A stretch of 64,000 nt of DNA. Source: Natrinema hispanicum. GTDB lineage: Archaea; Halobacteriota; Halobacteria; Halobacteriales; Natrialbaceae. The DNA is taken from assembly GCF_900111485.1 (NCBI RefSeq), contig NZ_FOIC01000016.1, positions 1 through 64,000 on the forward strand, read 5' to 3'. Shown piece after piece: positions 25,905-34,829 of this stretch (positions within the stretch are counted from its first letter, which is position 1; each line of letters opens with the position of its first letter). Under the pieces are notes generated by a model, which saw only the letters and a program-made list of their open reading frames with translations, ran no database searches and was not told where the DNA came from. Both the position numbers and the translations under genes were made by a program.

Positions 25905-27217
25905 TGGTCGAACACCTCCACGTCGGGAGCGGCCGCGAGATCGCGTTTTTCGGTCTCCTCGAGCACCGTCTCTAAGTCCTTGTCGCCACGGCCGGAGACG
26001 TTGACGACGACGAGATCGCCGAGGTCTTCGTGGGCCTCTTCAAGGAACCCGAGGGCGTGACTCGACTCGAGTGCGGGGATGATCCCCTCGAGTCGCGAAA
26101 GTCGGTGGAAGCCGTTGAGCGCGACCTCGTCGTCGACGCTGGCTGGCGTCACGCGGCCCGTCTCGACCAAATGGGAAAGTTCCGGACCGACGCCGGCGTA
26201 GTCGAGCCCCGCGCTGACGCTGTGGGATTCCATGATCTGGCCTTCCGTACTCTGGAGGAGCTTCGTCATCGCGCCGTGGAGAACGCCGTCAGTGCCCGTC
26301 GACAGCGTCGCGGAGTTGGGCGCAAGTCCTTCGTCTTCGTCGATCTCGAGGCTCGAGCCGCCGGCCTCGACGGCATAGAGGTCGACGTGCTCTCGCGGGC
26401 TTTGCCCGCTCGAGTCATCCGCGGAGCGTGGCTCCGCGCTCTCCTCGTCTGGAACGAACGCGTGGAAGGTCCCCATCGTGTTCGAGCCGCCGCCGGCGCA
26501 AGCGACGACGCTGTCGGGCAAGCGGCTGGCCTGCTCCTGAATCTGTTTCCGGGCTTCCGTGCCGATGACCGACTGGAAGTCCCGGACCATTTTCGGGAAC
26601 GGGTGTGGACCGACGACCGAGCCGATCACGTAATGCGTTCGCTCGACGGTGGTCGCCCAGTCGCGCATCGTCTCGTTAATCGCCTCCTTCAGAGTGCCGC
26701 TGCCGGCCTCGACCGGGTTCACCTCGGCCCCGTTCATCCGCATCCGGTAGACGTTGGGCCGCTGGCGGTTGACGTCGGTCCGGCCCATGTAAATCTCACA
26801 GGGCATGTCGAGATGGGCGGCGGCCATCGCCGTCGCGGTGCCGTGTTGGCCCGCACCGGTTTCGGCGATGATCCGCTCTTTGCCCATGTACTTCGCGAGC
26901 AGCACCTGTCCGAGCGCGTTGTTCAGCTTGTGAGCCCCGCCGTGGAGCAGATCCTCGCGCTTGAGGTAGATCTCGCGGTCGTAGCGCTCGCTCAGCCGAT
27001 CCGCACGCTGGAGCGGCGTCGGTCGCCCGCCGAACTCTCGCATCCGCTCGCGGAATTCGTCCATGAAGCCATCCTCGTTTTCGAGGACGTAGCGCTCGTA
27101 GGCGTCCTCGAGTTCCTGAACGGCTGGCATCAGCGCCTCGGGGACGTACTGGCCGCCGTAGTCGCCGAACGTTCCCGTTCGACTGCTCTTTCCGTCGCGT
27201 TCGCGTTCCGTGCTCAT
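25901..27217 (-). CDS. trpB: tryptophan synthase beta chain, with an acidic insert
   Basis: This 438-residue PLP enzyme joins indole to serine. Lys97 in HGGAHKLNN is the Schiff-base lysine; [19 protein letters not shown] and GRGDKD are the other family motifs. Residues about 259-277 (starting EESAEPR and ending PREHV) form an extra hydrophilic segment between the FHAF strand and the VEAGG strand. The DNA of that segment carries two GC-rich hairpins (26395-26438), so it looks like an in-frame insertion of a small palindromic element. trpC ends 2 bases before this start; trpA overlaps its end. Confidence 0.95.
   Translation of the reverse strand: MSTERERDGKSSRTGTFGDYGGQYVPEALMPAVQELEDAYERYVLENEDGFMDEFRERMREFGGRPTPLQRADRLSERYDREIYLKREDLLHGGAHKLNNALGQVLLAKYMGKERIIAETGAGQHGTATAMAAAHLDMPCEIYMGRTDVNRQRPNVYRMRMNGAEVNPVEAGSGTLKEAINETMRDWATTVERTHYVIGSVVGPHPFPKMVRDFQSVIGTEARKQIQEQASRLPDSVVACAGGGSNTMGTFHAFVPDEESAEPRSADDSSGQSPREHVDLYAVEAGGSSLEIDEDEGLAPNSATLSTGTDGVLHGAMTKLLQSTEGQIMESHSVSAGLDYAGVGPELSHLVETGRVTPASVDDEVALNGFHRLSRLEGIIPALESSHALGFLEEAHEDLGDLVVVNVSGRGDKDLETVLEETEKRDLAAAPDVEVFDQ
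26395..26438. repeat. two GC-rich hairpins inside trpB
   Basis: GCGGGC-TTT-GCCCGC (26395-26409) and an 8-base stem with a 3-base loop (26420-26438, core GCGGAGC-GTG-GCTCCGC) lie 10 bases apart in the coding sequence. They match exactly the extra acidic segment of TrpB. Their composition resembles the small palindromes seen between haloarchaeal genes. Confidence 0.7.
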
Positions 27218-27219
27218 AT

Positions 27220-28014
27220 CTAACAGTCTCCGTCGTGGTCGCTTGATTTCGCATCTACCAGTCGGCGCGTGTTCCCGGTCACGTCGCTGTCGCCTGCGCC
27301 GTGGTCCATGATGGCGCTGCCGACGAGCAACGCGCCGGCACCCGCTTCGCGCATCCGTCGCACGTCGGCCGGCGACGAGATTCCGCTCTCGGCGATCAGT
27401 GTCACGTCATCCGGTACCTCGGTTGCCACTGACTCGAAGGTTTCGAGGTCAACCTCGAGTCGGGCCAAATCGCGATTGTTCACGCCGATAATTTCGGCCC
27501 CTGCCTCAAGGGCGGTCTCGAGTTCCGCCTGATCGTGAACCTCGACCAGCGGCTGAAAGCCGCGCTCGCGGGCGGCGGCGATGAGTCCCTCGAGGTCGTC
27601 GACGAACCGCGCGATCAACAACAGAAGGTCGGCCTCGACGATATCCATCCCGGCTTCGTCGAGGACGAAGTCCTTGCGCAAGACGGGAACATCGACGGCC
27701 TCACGAATCCGACTCAGCGCGTCGGGCGAGCCGCCGAAATGGGTCGGCTCGGTGAGGACCGACAGCGCCGCCGCGCCGCCGTCGACCATCGCCTGCGCCA
27801 ACGCGACTGGGTCGTCGTCTCGTGTCCCATCGGCCGTCGGACTCGTCGGTTTTACCTCCGCGATCACTGGGACTCGCCCCGCGGCCTCGGCGTCGGCCAG
27901 CGCGTCGGGCAGCGAGCGCGCGTCGACGGAAACGACGCCGTCACCACCCGACCGCTCCCGTGCCGCCTCGAGAATCGACTGCACCGCGGGAGCGAGCTCC
28001 GTTTCGGAGTTCAT
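27220..28014 (-). CDS. trpC: indole-3-glycerol phosphate synthase
   Basis: This 264-residue barrel enzyme closes the indole ring from carboxyphenylaminodeoxyribulose phosphate. Motifs are AEVKPTSPT (Glu53, Lys55), [20 protein letters not shown] (Lys114), and the late ESGI and LVGSAIM phosphate site. It is the first gene of trpC-trpB-trpA-ADH synthase, with a strong AT-rich promoter and inverted repeat at 28019-28042. trpD, trpE, trpF and trpG are not in the window. Confidence 0.95.
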   Translation of the reverse strand: MNSETELAPAVQSILEAARERSGGDGVVSVDARSLPDALADAEAAGRVPVIAEVKPTSPTADGTRDDDPVALAQAMVDGGAAALSVLTEPTHFGGSPDALSRIREAVDVPVLRKDFVLDEAGMDIVEADLLLLIARFVDDLEGLIAAARERGFQPLVEVHDQAELETALEAGAEIIGVNNRDLARLEVDLETFESVATEVPDDVTLIAESGISSPADVRRMREAGAGALLVGSAIMDHGAGDSDVTGNTRRLVDAKSSDHDGDC

Positions 28015-28018
28015 TATT

Positions 28019-28042
28019 GTACATCGACGTACTCATATGTAC
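28019..28042 (-). promoter_or_regulatory. trp operon promoter with inverted repeat
   Basis: Arms GTACAT (28019-28024) and ATGTAC (28037-28042) flank a 12-base centre with a further GTAC-like core, ending only 4 bases before the trpC ATG. On the minus strand the sequence TTATGTACATATG would act as the TATA region. Overlap of repeat and promoter suggests repression by a dimeric regulator. Confidence 0.5.
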
Positions 28043-28164
28043 ATAAGGCTTGCGCCATCGTGACGCAATCGCGGGTCTCACGAGTTCGTCGTCGGCAGGA
28101 CTGACACGCTCGAACCTAACGAGTTTTGGCGAAGAGAAGGGCGGATGGGATACGGGTGAGGACG

Positions 28165-28572
28165 CTACCGAAGCTGGAACGAGTCGCTCTCGTCGTCTAA
28201 CTCATCCAGGAGGAGCACTTCGTCTTCCTCGTCCTCGAGTCGGTCCTGGAGCTCGTTGACGTAGCCTTTGTACTCGTCGAGTTGTTCCCGAAGGTGCTCG
28301 GCCTCGAGTTCCAGCCGCTCGTGCTCGCGGATGAACCGTTTTGGCACTTCGACGGTCGGCGGGAACGAGACCTCGTCGTTGTCCTCGCTCGTGCGAGCCT
28401 CGAGATCGGCTTCAGGGACGACCTCGACCTGTCCGTCGTGTTCGACGAGCTGGTCGACGTAATCCCGGAAGACCGCAGACAGCGAGATATCGCGCTCGGC
28501 GGCGATCTCCTGTAGCGCCTCGAACGCGTCCTCATTCACCCGAAACGAGATGGTCTTGTTCTTGTTCCCCAT
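28165..28572 (-). CDS. ribbon-helix-helix protein with coiled coil
   Basis: The 135-residue protein starts with KNKTISFRVNEDAFEALQEIAAERD, a ribbon-helix-helix DNA-binding domain in which the ISFRV strand contacts DNA. From about residue 80 it turns into a long charged helix (HERLELEAEHLREQLDEYKGYVNELQDRL is the region, about 83-111), a likely coiled coil, with a very acidic tail. It resembles plasmid-partition or regulator proteins conserved in haloarchaea. The start at 28572 begins exactly at the RHH domain; the 12 upstream residues are rejected. Confidence 0.75.
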   Translation of the reverse strand: MGNKNKTISFRVNEDAFEALQEIAAERDISLSAVFRDYVDQLVEHDGQVEVVPEADLEARTSEDNDEVSFPPTVEVPKRFIREHERLELEAEHLREQLDEYKGYVNELQDRLEDEEDEVLLLDELDDESDSFQLR

Positions 28573-28726
28573 CGATGTCCCTAGTCGTCGTTCACGGAAC
28601 TTAATCATTCGTCAGACGACCGGCTCTGACCGGGTTGGCGACTCTCCACACTTGCGTGTCGACGGCCACATCGTCGCGATGGGTCCGACCCGACAGGCTA
28701 TCCGCACGGGGCACCAACACTACGTG

Positions 28727-29683
28727 ATGCTGACAGACACGCCGGGACTCCACCACGTGACGGGGATCGTCGGGGACGCCCAGGATGCTATCGACTTCTA
28801 CAGCGGCGTGCTTGGCCTTCGCCTCGTCATCCAGACGGTAAACTTCGAGGACATCCTCCAGCACCACCTCTACTTCGGCGACGCCGCCGGCACGCCGGGA
28901 ACGGTTCTGACGCAGTTTCCCGACCCCCACGGCGACCCCGGCCGGCACGGGTCGCCGCAGGTCGAATCGGTGTCGTTCGTCGTCCCGTCCGGCACGCTCA
29001 CACACTGGCACGCGCGACTCGAGGCCCACGATCTCGCTGTCGAGGGGCCACTCGAGCGATTCGGTGACCGAGTACTGCGACTCGAAGATCCTGCAGGAAC
29101 GCGGATCGAACTCGTCGCTGGCCCGTCGGTGCCGAGCGATATCGACCCCTGGACTGCGGGATCTGTCCCGGCGGCAGACGCGATTCGAGGACTCCACGGC
29201 GTGTCGACACTCTCTACCAACCCCTACGCGACGGCCGGGCTACTCGAGACGCTGGGGTTCGAGTACGAGACGGAAACCGACGATCGGGTTCGGTACCGAG
29301 CACCCGGGACGCGAGCTACAGTCGTCGACGTGCTCGACCGCGACGTTCCGTTCGGTCGCGAAGGAGCGGGGACGCTCCACCACGTTGCGGTTCGAGTCGA
29401 GGGCGAAGCCGACCTCCACGAGTGGCGGACGCTCTTCGACGACCGCGACTACGACGTCTCGCGGGTCAAAGACCGCCACTTCTTTCACTCGCTGTACGTC
29501 CGTGAGCCAGGTGGAATCCTCTTCGAGTTGGCGACCGAAACCGACGGCGTCGCGGCGAGTGACGATGCGGGCGCTCCCGGCGAGTCGTTATACCTGCCCG
29601 ACCGATTCGAGGCCGACCGCGACCTGATCGAGAGCCAGCTCCCAACGTTGCGGGTTCCGACGGGACGAGACAAGTATCGATGA
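28727..29683 (+). CDS. VOC-family ring-cleaving dioxygenase, MhqO-like
   Basis: The 318-residue protein contains two pairs of VOC (glyoxalase/bleomycin) modules. Metal-ligand candidates are His9/His10 in LHHVTGI, HHLYFG, and in the second half LHHVAVRV and ILFELATE with its glutamate. This is the pattern of ring-cleaving dioxygenases such as MhqO of Bacillus subtilis, which opens hydroquinones. The following esterase gene starts within its stop codon (ATGA), the same pairing seen with MhqD. The ATG at 28727 starts directly before the first module. Substrate in this organism is unknown. Confidence 0.8.
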   Translation: MLTDTPGLHHVTGIVGDAQDAIDFYSGVLGLRLVIQTVNFEDILQHHLYFGDAAGTPGTVLTQFPDPHGDPGRHGSPQVESVSFVVPSGTLTHWHARLEAHDLAVEGPLERFGDRVLRLEDPAGTRIELVAGPSVPSDIDPWTAGSVPAADAIRGLHGVSTLSTNPYATAGLLETLGFEYETETDDRVRYRAPGTRATVVDVLDRDVPFGREGAGTLHHVAVRVEGEADLHEWRTLFDDRDYDVSRVKDRHFFHSLYVREPGGILFELATETDGVAASDDAGAPGESLYLPDRFEADRDLIESQLPTLRVPTGRDKYR

Positions 29684-30363
29684 CGGGGTCGGGAGGGTAT
29701 CGGTCGATGGACTCCGTTTCTGGCCCCCATGCCGGTCAGCCGTTGCTTACGGCCGGTGCACCTGCACTGGCCGCCAACGCTGCCCTCGTCGCCTGTCACG
29801 GCCGCGGCGCGACTGCACAGGGCGGTATCAACCTCTTCGACCCGGCCTCCCGACACGGCGTCGCCGTCTTCGCGCCACAGGCCGACCGAAGCCGCTGGTT
29901 CCCGCGACCCGCGAGTGCATCCCGGTCAGCCAACGAGCCGTGGCTCTCCTCGAGTGTCGACTGTGTCGCGGCCGCACTCGAAGCCGCCCGGGCGATCGAC
30001 GTGCCGTCCGAACGGACCGTCCTCGTCGGCTTCTCACAGGGTGCGTGCGTCGCCGCCGAGTTCGTCCGACGCAACCCGGCTCGCTACGGTGGTCTCGCCC
30101 TCCTCTCGGGGACACTTCCGGGGACGATCGACGAGCTTGGCTCGACGTCGATCGATGGCTCGCTCGCGCGAACACCAGTCCTGGTCGGCTACGGCAAAGC
30201 CGATCCGCACGTCGACCGCGCGGGCGTCGCCGAGACGGTTCGTACGTTCGAGCGAGCGGATGCCGTCGTCGACGAACGGTGCTATTCCGACACCAGACAC
30301 GAGGTTACCGACGACGAGTTCGCGGCAATCGGCACGCTCCTCGAGGAGATACTGAACGACTAA
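29680..30363 (+). CDS. alpha/beta hydrolase (carboxylesterase), MhqD-like
   Basis: This 227-residue protein shows GFSQGACVA with nucleophile Ser, an acid in GYGKADPHV and a His in DTRHEVTDDE, the triad of phospholipase/carboxylesterase-type hydrolases, with ACHGRGATAQGG as oxyanion region. It overlaps the dioxygenase gene by 4 bases, so both are co-translated. In Bacillus the paired MhqD/MhqO proteins detoxify quinones and hydroquinones, and an equivalent role is the best guess. A second in-frame ATG at 29707 is possible. Confidence 0.85.
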   Translation: MTGSGGYRSMDSVSGPHAGQPLLTAGAPALAANAALVACHGRGATAQGGINLFDPASRHGVAVFAPQADRSRWFPRPASASRSANEPWLSSSVDCVAAALEAARAIDVPSERTVLVGFSQGACVAAEFVRRNPARYGGLALLSGTLPGTIDELGSTSIDGSLARTPVLVGYGKADPHVDRAGVAETVRTFERADAVVDERCYSDTRHEVTDDEFAAIGTLLEEILND

Positions 30364-30415
30364 CTCACGACTCGGCCGGTATCGATCGAACCGCGAAAAA
30401 TCGAGACAGGCGAGC

Positions 30416-31057
30416 TCAGACCGTCGCTTCCGCGTCGTCGTTTCCGATGGTCTCTAAGCTCTCGAGTGCCTGAATCACGTCGTTACGGTAGTTGACCACC
30501 GGCGAGTCGTACTGCTCGCGGGCCATCTGGGCGTACTCGTTCGTCGGTGCGGTCGAGGCGCTTTCGGGAGCCTCCTGTTCGCTTTCCCACGCTTCGAACG
30601 CCTCAATGCGGTCAAGCGTGCGCTCGGCGGTTTCGACGACCCACCGATCGCGCGTCTCGTCGTCGACGACCGAGATCGATTCGGGTCGCAGGGAGACGTT
30701 GATGGTGCCATCGTCGGTCTCGTATGTGCGGGGTTTACCGACAATGGAGACGTACGCCGGCGGTTCCGTCTCTCGCAGAACCGAGGCGGCCTCGGGCTGG
30801 TACTGCCCGGCGTAGACGAAGAACGTCCCCGTCGGGTCGACGACCCGGCCGCGCCAGTATTCGCTTTCCTCGCCGACGTCTTCGGTTTCGGTCAAGGTCC
30901 CGGAAACGAACACGCGGTTCGCGCGATCGCCCGTCGGGAGCAATGCGTAGTTCGGCGCGCGCTCGTCGTCGCTCTCTTTGAAGGCGTACGTCGAATCGTT
31001 GAATTCCGATGCGAAGACGCGGCGGGCGACTTCGCGGGTAAGTTCAGACTGGCTCAT
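30416..31057 (-). CDS. RPA-associated protein (COG3390)
   Basis: This 213-residue protein, with an N-terminal ELTREVARRVFASEF and an OB-like domain (about 45-130, containing RVFVSGTLTE and YVSIVGKPR), fits the COG3390 RPA-associated family. It follows the RPA gene by one base on the same strand. In Haloferax volcanii such proteins form complexes with the RPA encoded next to them and are needed for its function. The set is most like the rpa3-rpap3 pair because the RPA has a single OB domain. Confidence 0.87.
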   Translation of the reverse strand: MSQSELTREVARRVFASEFNDSTYAFKESDDERAPNYALLPTGDRANRVFVSGTLTETEDVGEESEYWRGRVVDPTGTFFVYAGQYQPEAASVLRETEPPAYVSIVGKPRTYETDDGTINVSLRPESISVVDDETRDRWVVETAERTLDRIEAFEAWESEQEAPESASTAPTNEYAQMAREQYDSPVVNYRNDVIQALESLETIGNDDAEATV

Positions 31058-31058
31058 G

Positions 31059-31988
31059 TTACATCGACCTCGCTTTGATCAGCAGTTCCTCTGGATCCGC
31101 TGGCCCGCCGAGTTCTTCGACGTCGTCGGCCAGGACGTACCGGCCGAACGTCGGCCCCTCGATGTGGTAGTAGGTACCGACGATATCCTCTCTAATCTCG
31201 TCGGCGACGATGGTCGTATCCAGCGCGTCCATCGCCATCTCCTTTGCTTCCTCGAGACTGAGCCCGGTCAACTCCTCGGTGGCGTCCTTGTCGAAGATGA
31301 CTTCGTGGGCGTCGATGCCGTCGTCGACGACGGCTTTGATCCGGAGGTCGAACTCGCCTTCGACCTCACCGTGTTCGTTACAACGGCCGTTCTGGAGGAC
31401 GCGGGTACAGTCGTCCTCCGGGCAGCGCTTGATGAGGCCACTGCCGCGTTGCATGTCGACCAGTGCGCCTTCGACCTCGCTGGTGTCGTTGCCGACCTCT
31501 ATGTCCTCGTCGAGTTCCTCGATCACCGTCGTCGAGTTGAGTTTGACCGAGTACCGGCCCTGGTACTCGTCAGTGACGACGTTGCGAAGTTCGTAGACGC
31601 CGCCCTCCTCGAGTGCGGGGAGCTCTGATTTCGCCCACTTGGTGAACTTGATCGTCCCGGTCGGGTCGCCCAGCAGACCGACCTGCGCGACCGAGTCGCT
31701 CCGTGGGTCCCAGAGTTCGATGACCTTCGCGGTGAGGTCGATCCACTCTTCGGGTTCGTCGACATCCTCGATTTTTGCCGCCTCGCTGTCGCCACCCGAG
31801 ATGTCCTCACGCTCTAAGCCGGCTTCCTCGAGGTAGTGATTCGTGACGCTCCGGCGTGCCTCGTCCATCGGCACTTTGTACTCGTCGACGAGCGTCGTCA
31901 GACGTTCTTCGACGTCCTCGATGTCGACGTCTATATGATCCGAAAACTGCGCATGTATGTCGTCCGCGTGCTGTCGTACGTCGCTCAT
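31059..31988 (-). CDS. replication protein A (single-stranded DNA-binding)
   Basis: The 309-residue protein binds single-stranded DNA in replication and repair. A helical N-terminal part (1-60) precedes an OB fold (about 75-150: EEWIDLTAKVIELWD, VGLLGDPTGTIKFTKWA) and a zinc-finger region (about 185-215) with CPEDDC and CNEH. Size and one OB fold match the Rpa3 type of haloarchaea. It is transcribed with the COG3390 gene. Start 31988 is chosen because it gives the family N terminus MSDVRQHADD and lies 34 bases below the expected transcription start of the box at 32047-32057. Confidence 0.9.
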   Translation of the reverse strand: MSDVRQHADDIHAQFSDHIDVDIEDVEERLTTLVDEYKVPMDEARRSVTNHYLEEAGLEREDISGGDSEAAKIEDVDEPEEWIDLTAKVIELWDPRSDSVAQVGLLGDPTGTIKFTKWAKSELPALEEGGVYELRNVVTDEYQGRYSVKLNSTTVIEELDEDIEVGNDTSEVEGALVDMQRGSGLIKRCPEDDCTRVLQNGRCNEHGEVEGEFDLRIKAVVDDGIDAHEVIFDKDATEELTGLSLEEAKEMAMDALDTTIVADEIREDIVGTYYHIEGPTFGRYVLADDVEELGGPADPEELLIKARSM

Positions 31989-32046
31989 AGTGTCTCGCCT
32001 CCTCTTTGGTTTCACTGGGAGGCATACCGCTGTTCGCGCCCCATCG

Positions 32047-32057
32047 TATTTAAAGTG
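32047..32057 (-). promoter_or_regulatory. TATA box of the rpa operon
   Basis: On the minus strand the sequence reads ACTTTAAATAC, one of the clearest TATA boxes of the window. A start about 26 bases downstream would leave a leader of roughly 30 bases before the rpa ATG. Confidence 0.6.
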
Positions 32058-32159
32058 AGGGGAGCGGAGTGAAAGTGAATCGCGGCGAAAGAAACCGCCA
32101 GCGGGCGTCGAGGGACATCTCGAGACCGTGGTCGTCGCCCATCGAGACACTGATCTGTC

Positions 32160-33050
32160 CTACTGCTCTGTGACCGCGAGTGCAGACTCGAGCGCGTCGC
32201 CGATAGCCTCTCTGCCGGCATCGTCGACGGCAACCAGCGGCGGGCGGACCGCGTCGGAGGGAATGACGCCGCGTTCGGCCAGTGCCGTCTTCGTCGCCGG
32301 GGCGAAATCGTGGGTCGTACACGCGTCGAACAGCGGTGCGATCGCGTCCCGCTGGAGTTCTCGCCCGCGCTCGTCGTCGGCGTGGTCGAATGCCTCCCGC
32401 AGTACCTCGGGGATGACGTTTGACAGGGCGTTGATCCCCCCATCCGCGCCCATGCGAAGCGCGGGCACCAGCAACGCGTCATACCCCTGTAGACACAGGA
32501 ACTCGTCGGGCGTCCCCTCGAGCACCGAGAGGAAATATTCGAGATCGCCACTCGAGTCTTTGATCCCGACGACGTTGTCGTGTGCTACGATGGCGGCGAC
32601 GGTCTCGGGTTCGATGCGCTGGCCCGTACACTGCGGGATGTTATACAACAGGACGGGCAGCGACGCCTCGTCGATGATGGCCTCGAAGAACCGCCGGTTG
32701 CCCTCGGGCGCGTTCGCGGTCGTGAAATACGGCGCGACGATCGCGGCGGCGTCTGCTCCCGCATCGGCGGCGCGGTCGATCGCGGTGACCGTCTCATCGA
32801 CGCTTGTCGCACCAGCACCTGCGATGACCGGAACCTCGGCGTGGTCGACGGTCGTTTCGACGACGTGACGGTGCTCGTCGGCTGTCAAACTCGGATACTC
32901 GCCGGTCGTTCCGCAGGGAAAGACGGCGTCGATGCCGCCGTCCTGGAGGTGTGCGAGCACGTCGACGAGTGCCGATTCGTCAACCGAGCCGTCGTCGAAC
33001 GGCGTCACCATTGGACAGGTAATTCCCTGCAGCGCGTTGCGAAGTGCCAT
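32160..33050 (-). CDS. DapA-family aldolase/lyase
   Basis: The 296-residue barrel enzyme belongs to the dihydrodipicolinate synthase/N-acetylneuraminate lyase family. It has PCGTTGEYPSLT (the GTTGE loop), LYNIPQCTG with the catalytic tyrosine, and the Schiff-base lysine in VGIKDSSGD. Reactions in this family include lysine/diaminopimelate synthesis and 2-keto-3-deoxy sugar acid cleavage. Specificity cannot be assigned; there are no lysine or sugar genes next to it. The start at 33050 gives the normal length. Confidence 0.85.
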   Translation of the reverse strand: MALRNALQGITCPMVTPFDDGSVDESALVDVLAHLQDGGIDAVFPCGTTGEYPSLTADEHRHVVETTVDHAEVPVIAGAGATSVDETVTAIDRAADAGADAAAIVAPYFTTANAPEGNRRFFEAIIDEASLPVLLYNIPQCTGQRIEPETVAAIVAHDNVVGIKDSSGDLEYFLSVLEGTPDEFLCLQGYDALLVPALRMGADGGINALSNVIPEVLREAFDHADDERGRELQRDAIAPLFDACTTHDFAPATKTALAERGVIPSDAVRPPLVAVDDAGREAIGDALESALAVTEQ

Positions 33051-33181
33051 GTCCGTGTTCGACGTGCGACCACGTCAAAATCGTTGCCATCGGTGACCCA
33101 CGACCACGACGGGTAGCTGTAGTGTGACCGCTGCGTCGATCCGTCCGACAGTATATGTGTCCGGCAGTCGAACGAACGCAT

Positions 33182-33493
33182 ATGGCGGATCGGCGTCGGC
33201 TCGAGCGATTCGTGCGCTCGACGCTGCAGGGCGCAGGCGAGCAGTTCGAGGAGCTTCGCAGATCGACCGACGAGCAACTCGAGGAGGCCCGCGAGGCATA
33301 CGAGATGGCGAAACACGCACGTCAGTTGCCGACCGATGAGGCGGGACGGGCGAAAATCGTCTGTCGGCGCTACGCCCAACAGCGGGCGGCGAAGCTCGAC
33401 GACGAGTACCGACCGGCCTGTTACGAGGCGGGTCATCCTGACTGTGAGGGGTGTGCAGAAGACGTCCGCAACGGCCGAATCGAGACCTGGTGA
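33182..33493 (+). CDS. small conserved haloarchaeal protein with Cys cluster
   Basis: This 103-residue helical protein (LEEAREAYEMAKHARQLP) ends in CYEAGHPDCEGCAEDV, a compact possible metal site with Cys at about 87, 95 and 98 plus His. I believe it corresponds to a haloarchaeal DUF (DUF7091) but cannot verify. The next gene begins one base after its stop, indicating an operon with the guanylyltransferase. The ATG at 33182 is preferred over one at 33155 because the TATA-like CAGTATATG lies about 30 bases before it. Confidence 0.75.
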   Translation: MADRRRLERFVRSTLQGAGEQFEELRRSTDEQLEEAREAYEMAKHARQLPTDEAGRAKIVCRRYAQQRAAKLDDEYRPACYEAGHPDCEGCAEDVRNGRIETW

Positions 33494-33494
33494 G

Positions 33495-34523
33495 ATGGAT
33501 CGTCCCGTCGTCGCCTGCGTGCTGGCCGGCGGGCTCGGGAGTCGACTCTATCCTGCGAGCCGACGTGACCGACCCAAACAGTTGCGGTCGCTCGTCGGCG
33601 AGCGCTCGTTGCTCGCACGGACGATGGACCGAACGGCGTTTGCCGACGAACAGTACGTCCTGACCCGCGAGTCGTTCGCCGACACAGTCTCCGAGCACGC
33701 ACCACAAGCGGGCGTGCTGGTCGAACCGGCCGGGAAAGACACCGGACCGGCGCTGGTCTATGCGGCCTGGCGGCTCCGCAAGCAGTTCGACACGGAGCCG
33801 GTCTTGATCTGTCTCCCCAGTGACCACTACGTTGCCGACGACGCGGCGTTTGCAACACGGCTCGAGCGCGCCGCCGAGATCGCCGTCGAAACAGGCGGGC
33901 TGGTGACGGTCGGCGTCGAACCGACGCGGCCGTCGCCGGGCTATGGATACGTCGTTCCCACCGACGGACTCGAGGCCGACACCGACGACTACGCAGCCGT
34001 CACGCAGTTCACCGAGAAACCCGACCGCGAACACGCACGCGAACTCATCGATGCCGGTGCGTACTGGAACGTCGGCGTCTTCGCCTGGAAACCCAGTGCC
34101 CTGTTAGCCGCGGCGCGAAACTCACCGCTCGCGCCGCTGGTCGAGTCACTCGCAGCTGGCGACCCCCGCGGCGGCTTCGAGGCTGTCGAGGCCAGCAGCG
34201 TGGATTACGCAATCATCGAGCGCGCGACAAACGTCTTCGTGACGCCGCTATCGGTCGGCTGGGACGACCTCGGGACGTGGGACGCGGTTGGCCGGATCCT
34301 CGAGCGAGCGGGCGACGAGTCGAACGACGTCGTCGCAGGAAGGGTTCTCGCGATCGACGCCACTGGGAACGTCGTCGCTGCACCCGACGCCCACGTCTCG
34401 CTGCTCGAGGTCGACGATCTGATCGTGACGGCGTTCGGGAATCGACTCCTTATCGCTCCGCGGGATGCGTCGCAACGGGTTCGTGACGTGGTCGATCGCT
34501 TGCGCCATCGGGACGCCTTCTAA
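33495..34523 (+). CDS. mannose-1-phosphate guanylyltransferase
   Basis: This 342-residue nucleotidyltransferase makes GDP-mannose (or a related NDP-sugar) for glycan synthesis. The signature LAGGLGSRLYPASRRDRPKQL is at residues 10-30, FTEKPDREHA lies near the middle and WNVGVFAWK binds the sugar. The length suits ManC-type enzymes lacking the isomerase domain. The preceding small gene ends one base before. GDP-mannose feeds N-glycosylation of archaeal surface proteins. Confidence 0.87.
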   Translation: MDRPVVACVLAGGLGSRLYPASRRDRPKQLRSLVGERSLLARTMDRTAFADEQYVLTRESFADTVSEHAPQAGVLVEPAGKDTGPALVYAAWRLRKQFDTEPVLICLPSDHYVADDAAFATRLERAAEIAVETGGLVTVGVEPTRPSPGYGYVVPTDGLEADTDDYAAVTQFTEKPDREHARELIDAGAYWNVGVFAWKPSALLAAARNSPLAPLVESLAAGDPRGGFEAVEASSVDYAIIERATNVFVTPLSVGWDDLGTWDAVGRILERAGDESNDVVAGRVLAIDATGNVVAAPDAHVSLLEVDDLIVTAFGNRLLIAPRDASQRVRDVVDRLRHRDAF

Positions 34524-34627
34524 TGCATCTGGCAACACGCCACACATCGGCTACGCTCGAGCGGTGATCGAGTGGTTCTGACTGCTGTTTGGCAATAAAA
34601 ATCGAAGTTAGAATTCGCTCGCGACTA

Positions 34628-34828
34628 TCAGGCTAGCTTGGCCTCGGTGTCACCGTTTGACGGCCACATCGCCCAGATGAGGACCGCAACGATGAGTGCC
34701 AGTCCCAGTGCGCCCGTCTCCACGACGGACAGCCTGATACCGAACCACGAGAGCACCGTTCGCAACTCGACGATCAGTGGCGTCAGGAACGCCATGATGA
34801 CGAGGAGTCCGCCCTTCGAGATACGCAT
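34628..34828 (-). CDS. cbaC: small subunit of ba3 oxidase operon, CbaC-like
   Basis: This 66-residue protein has two membrane helices (about 6-26 and 39-56). It starts one base after the end of the oxidase subunit I gene and is the last gene of the operon. Small two-helix proteins at this place are found with ba3 oxidases of Natronomonas pharaonis (cba genes). The name is given by position and topology, not by a motif. Confidence 0.6.
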   Translation of the reverse strand: MRISKGGLLVIMAFLTPLIVELRTVLSWFGIRLSVVETGALGLALIVAVLIWAMWPSNGDTEAKLA

Positions 34829-34829
34829 A

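Noticed and set aside
24279-27223. Two long plus-strand frames opposite trpA, trpB and ADH synthase
   Set aside because: They mirror the third-codon-position pattern of real genes and have no recognisable domain.
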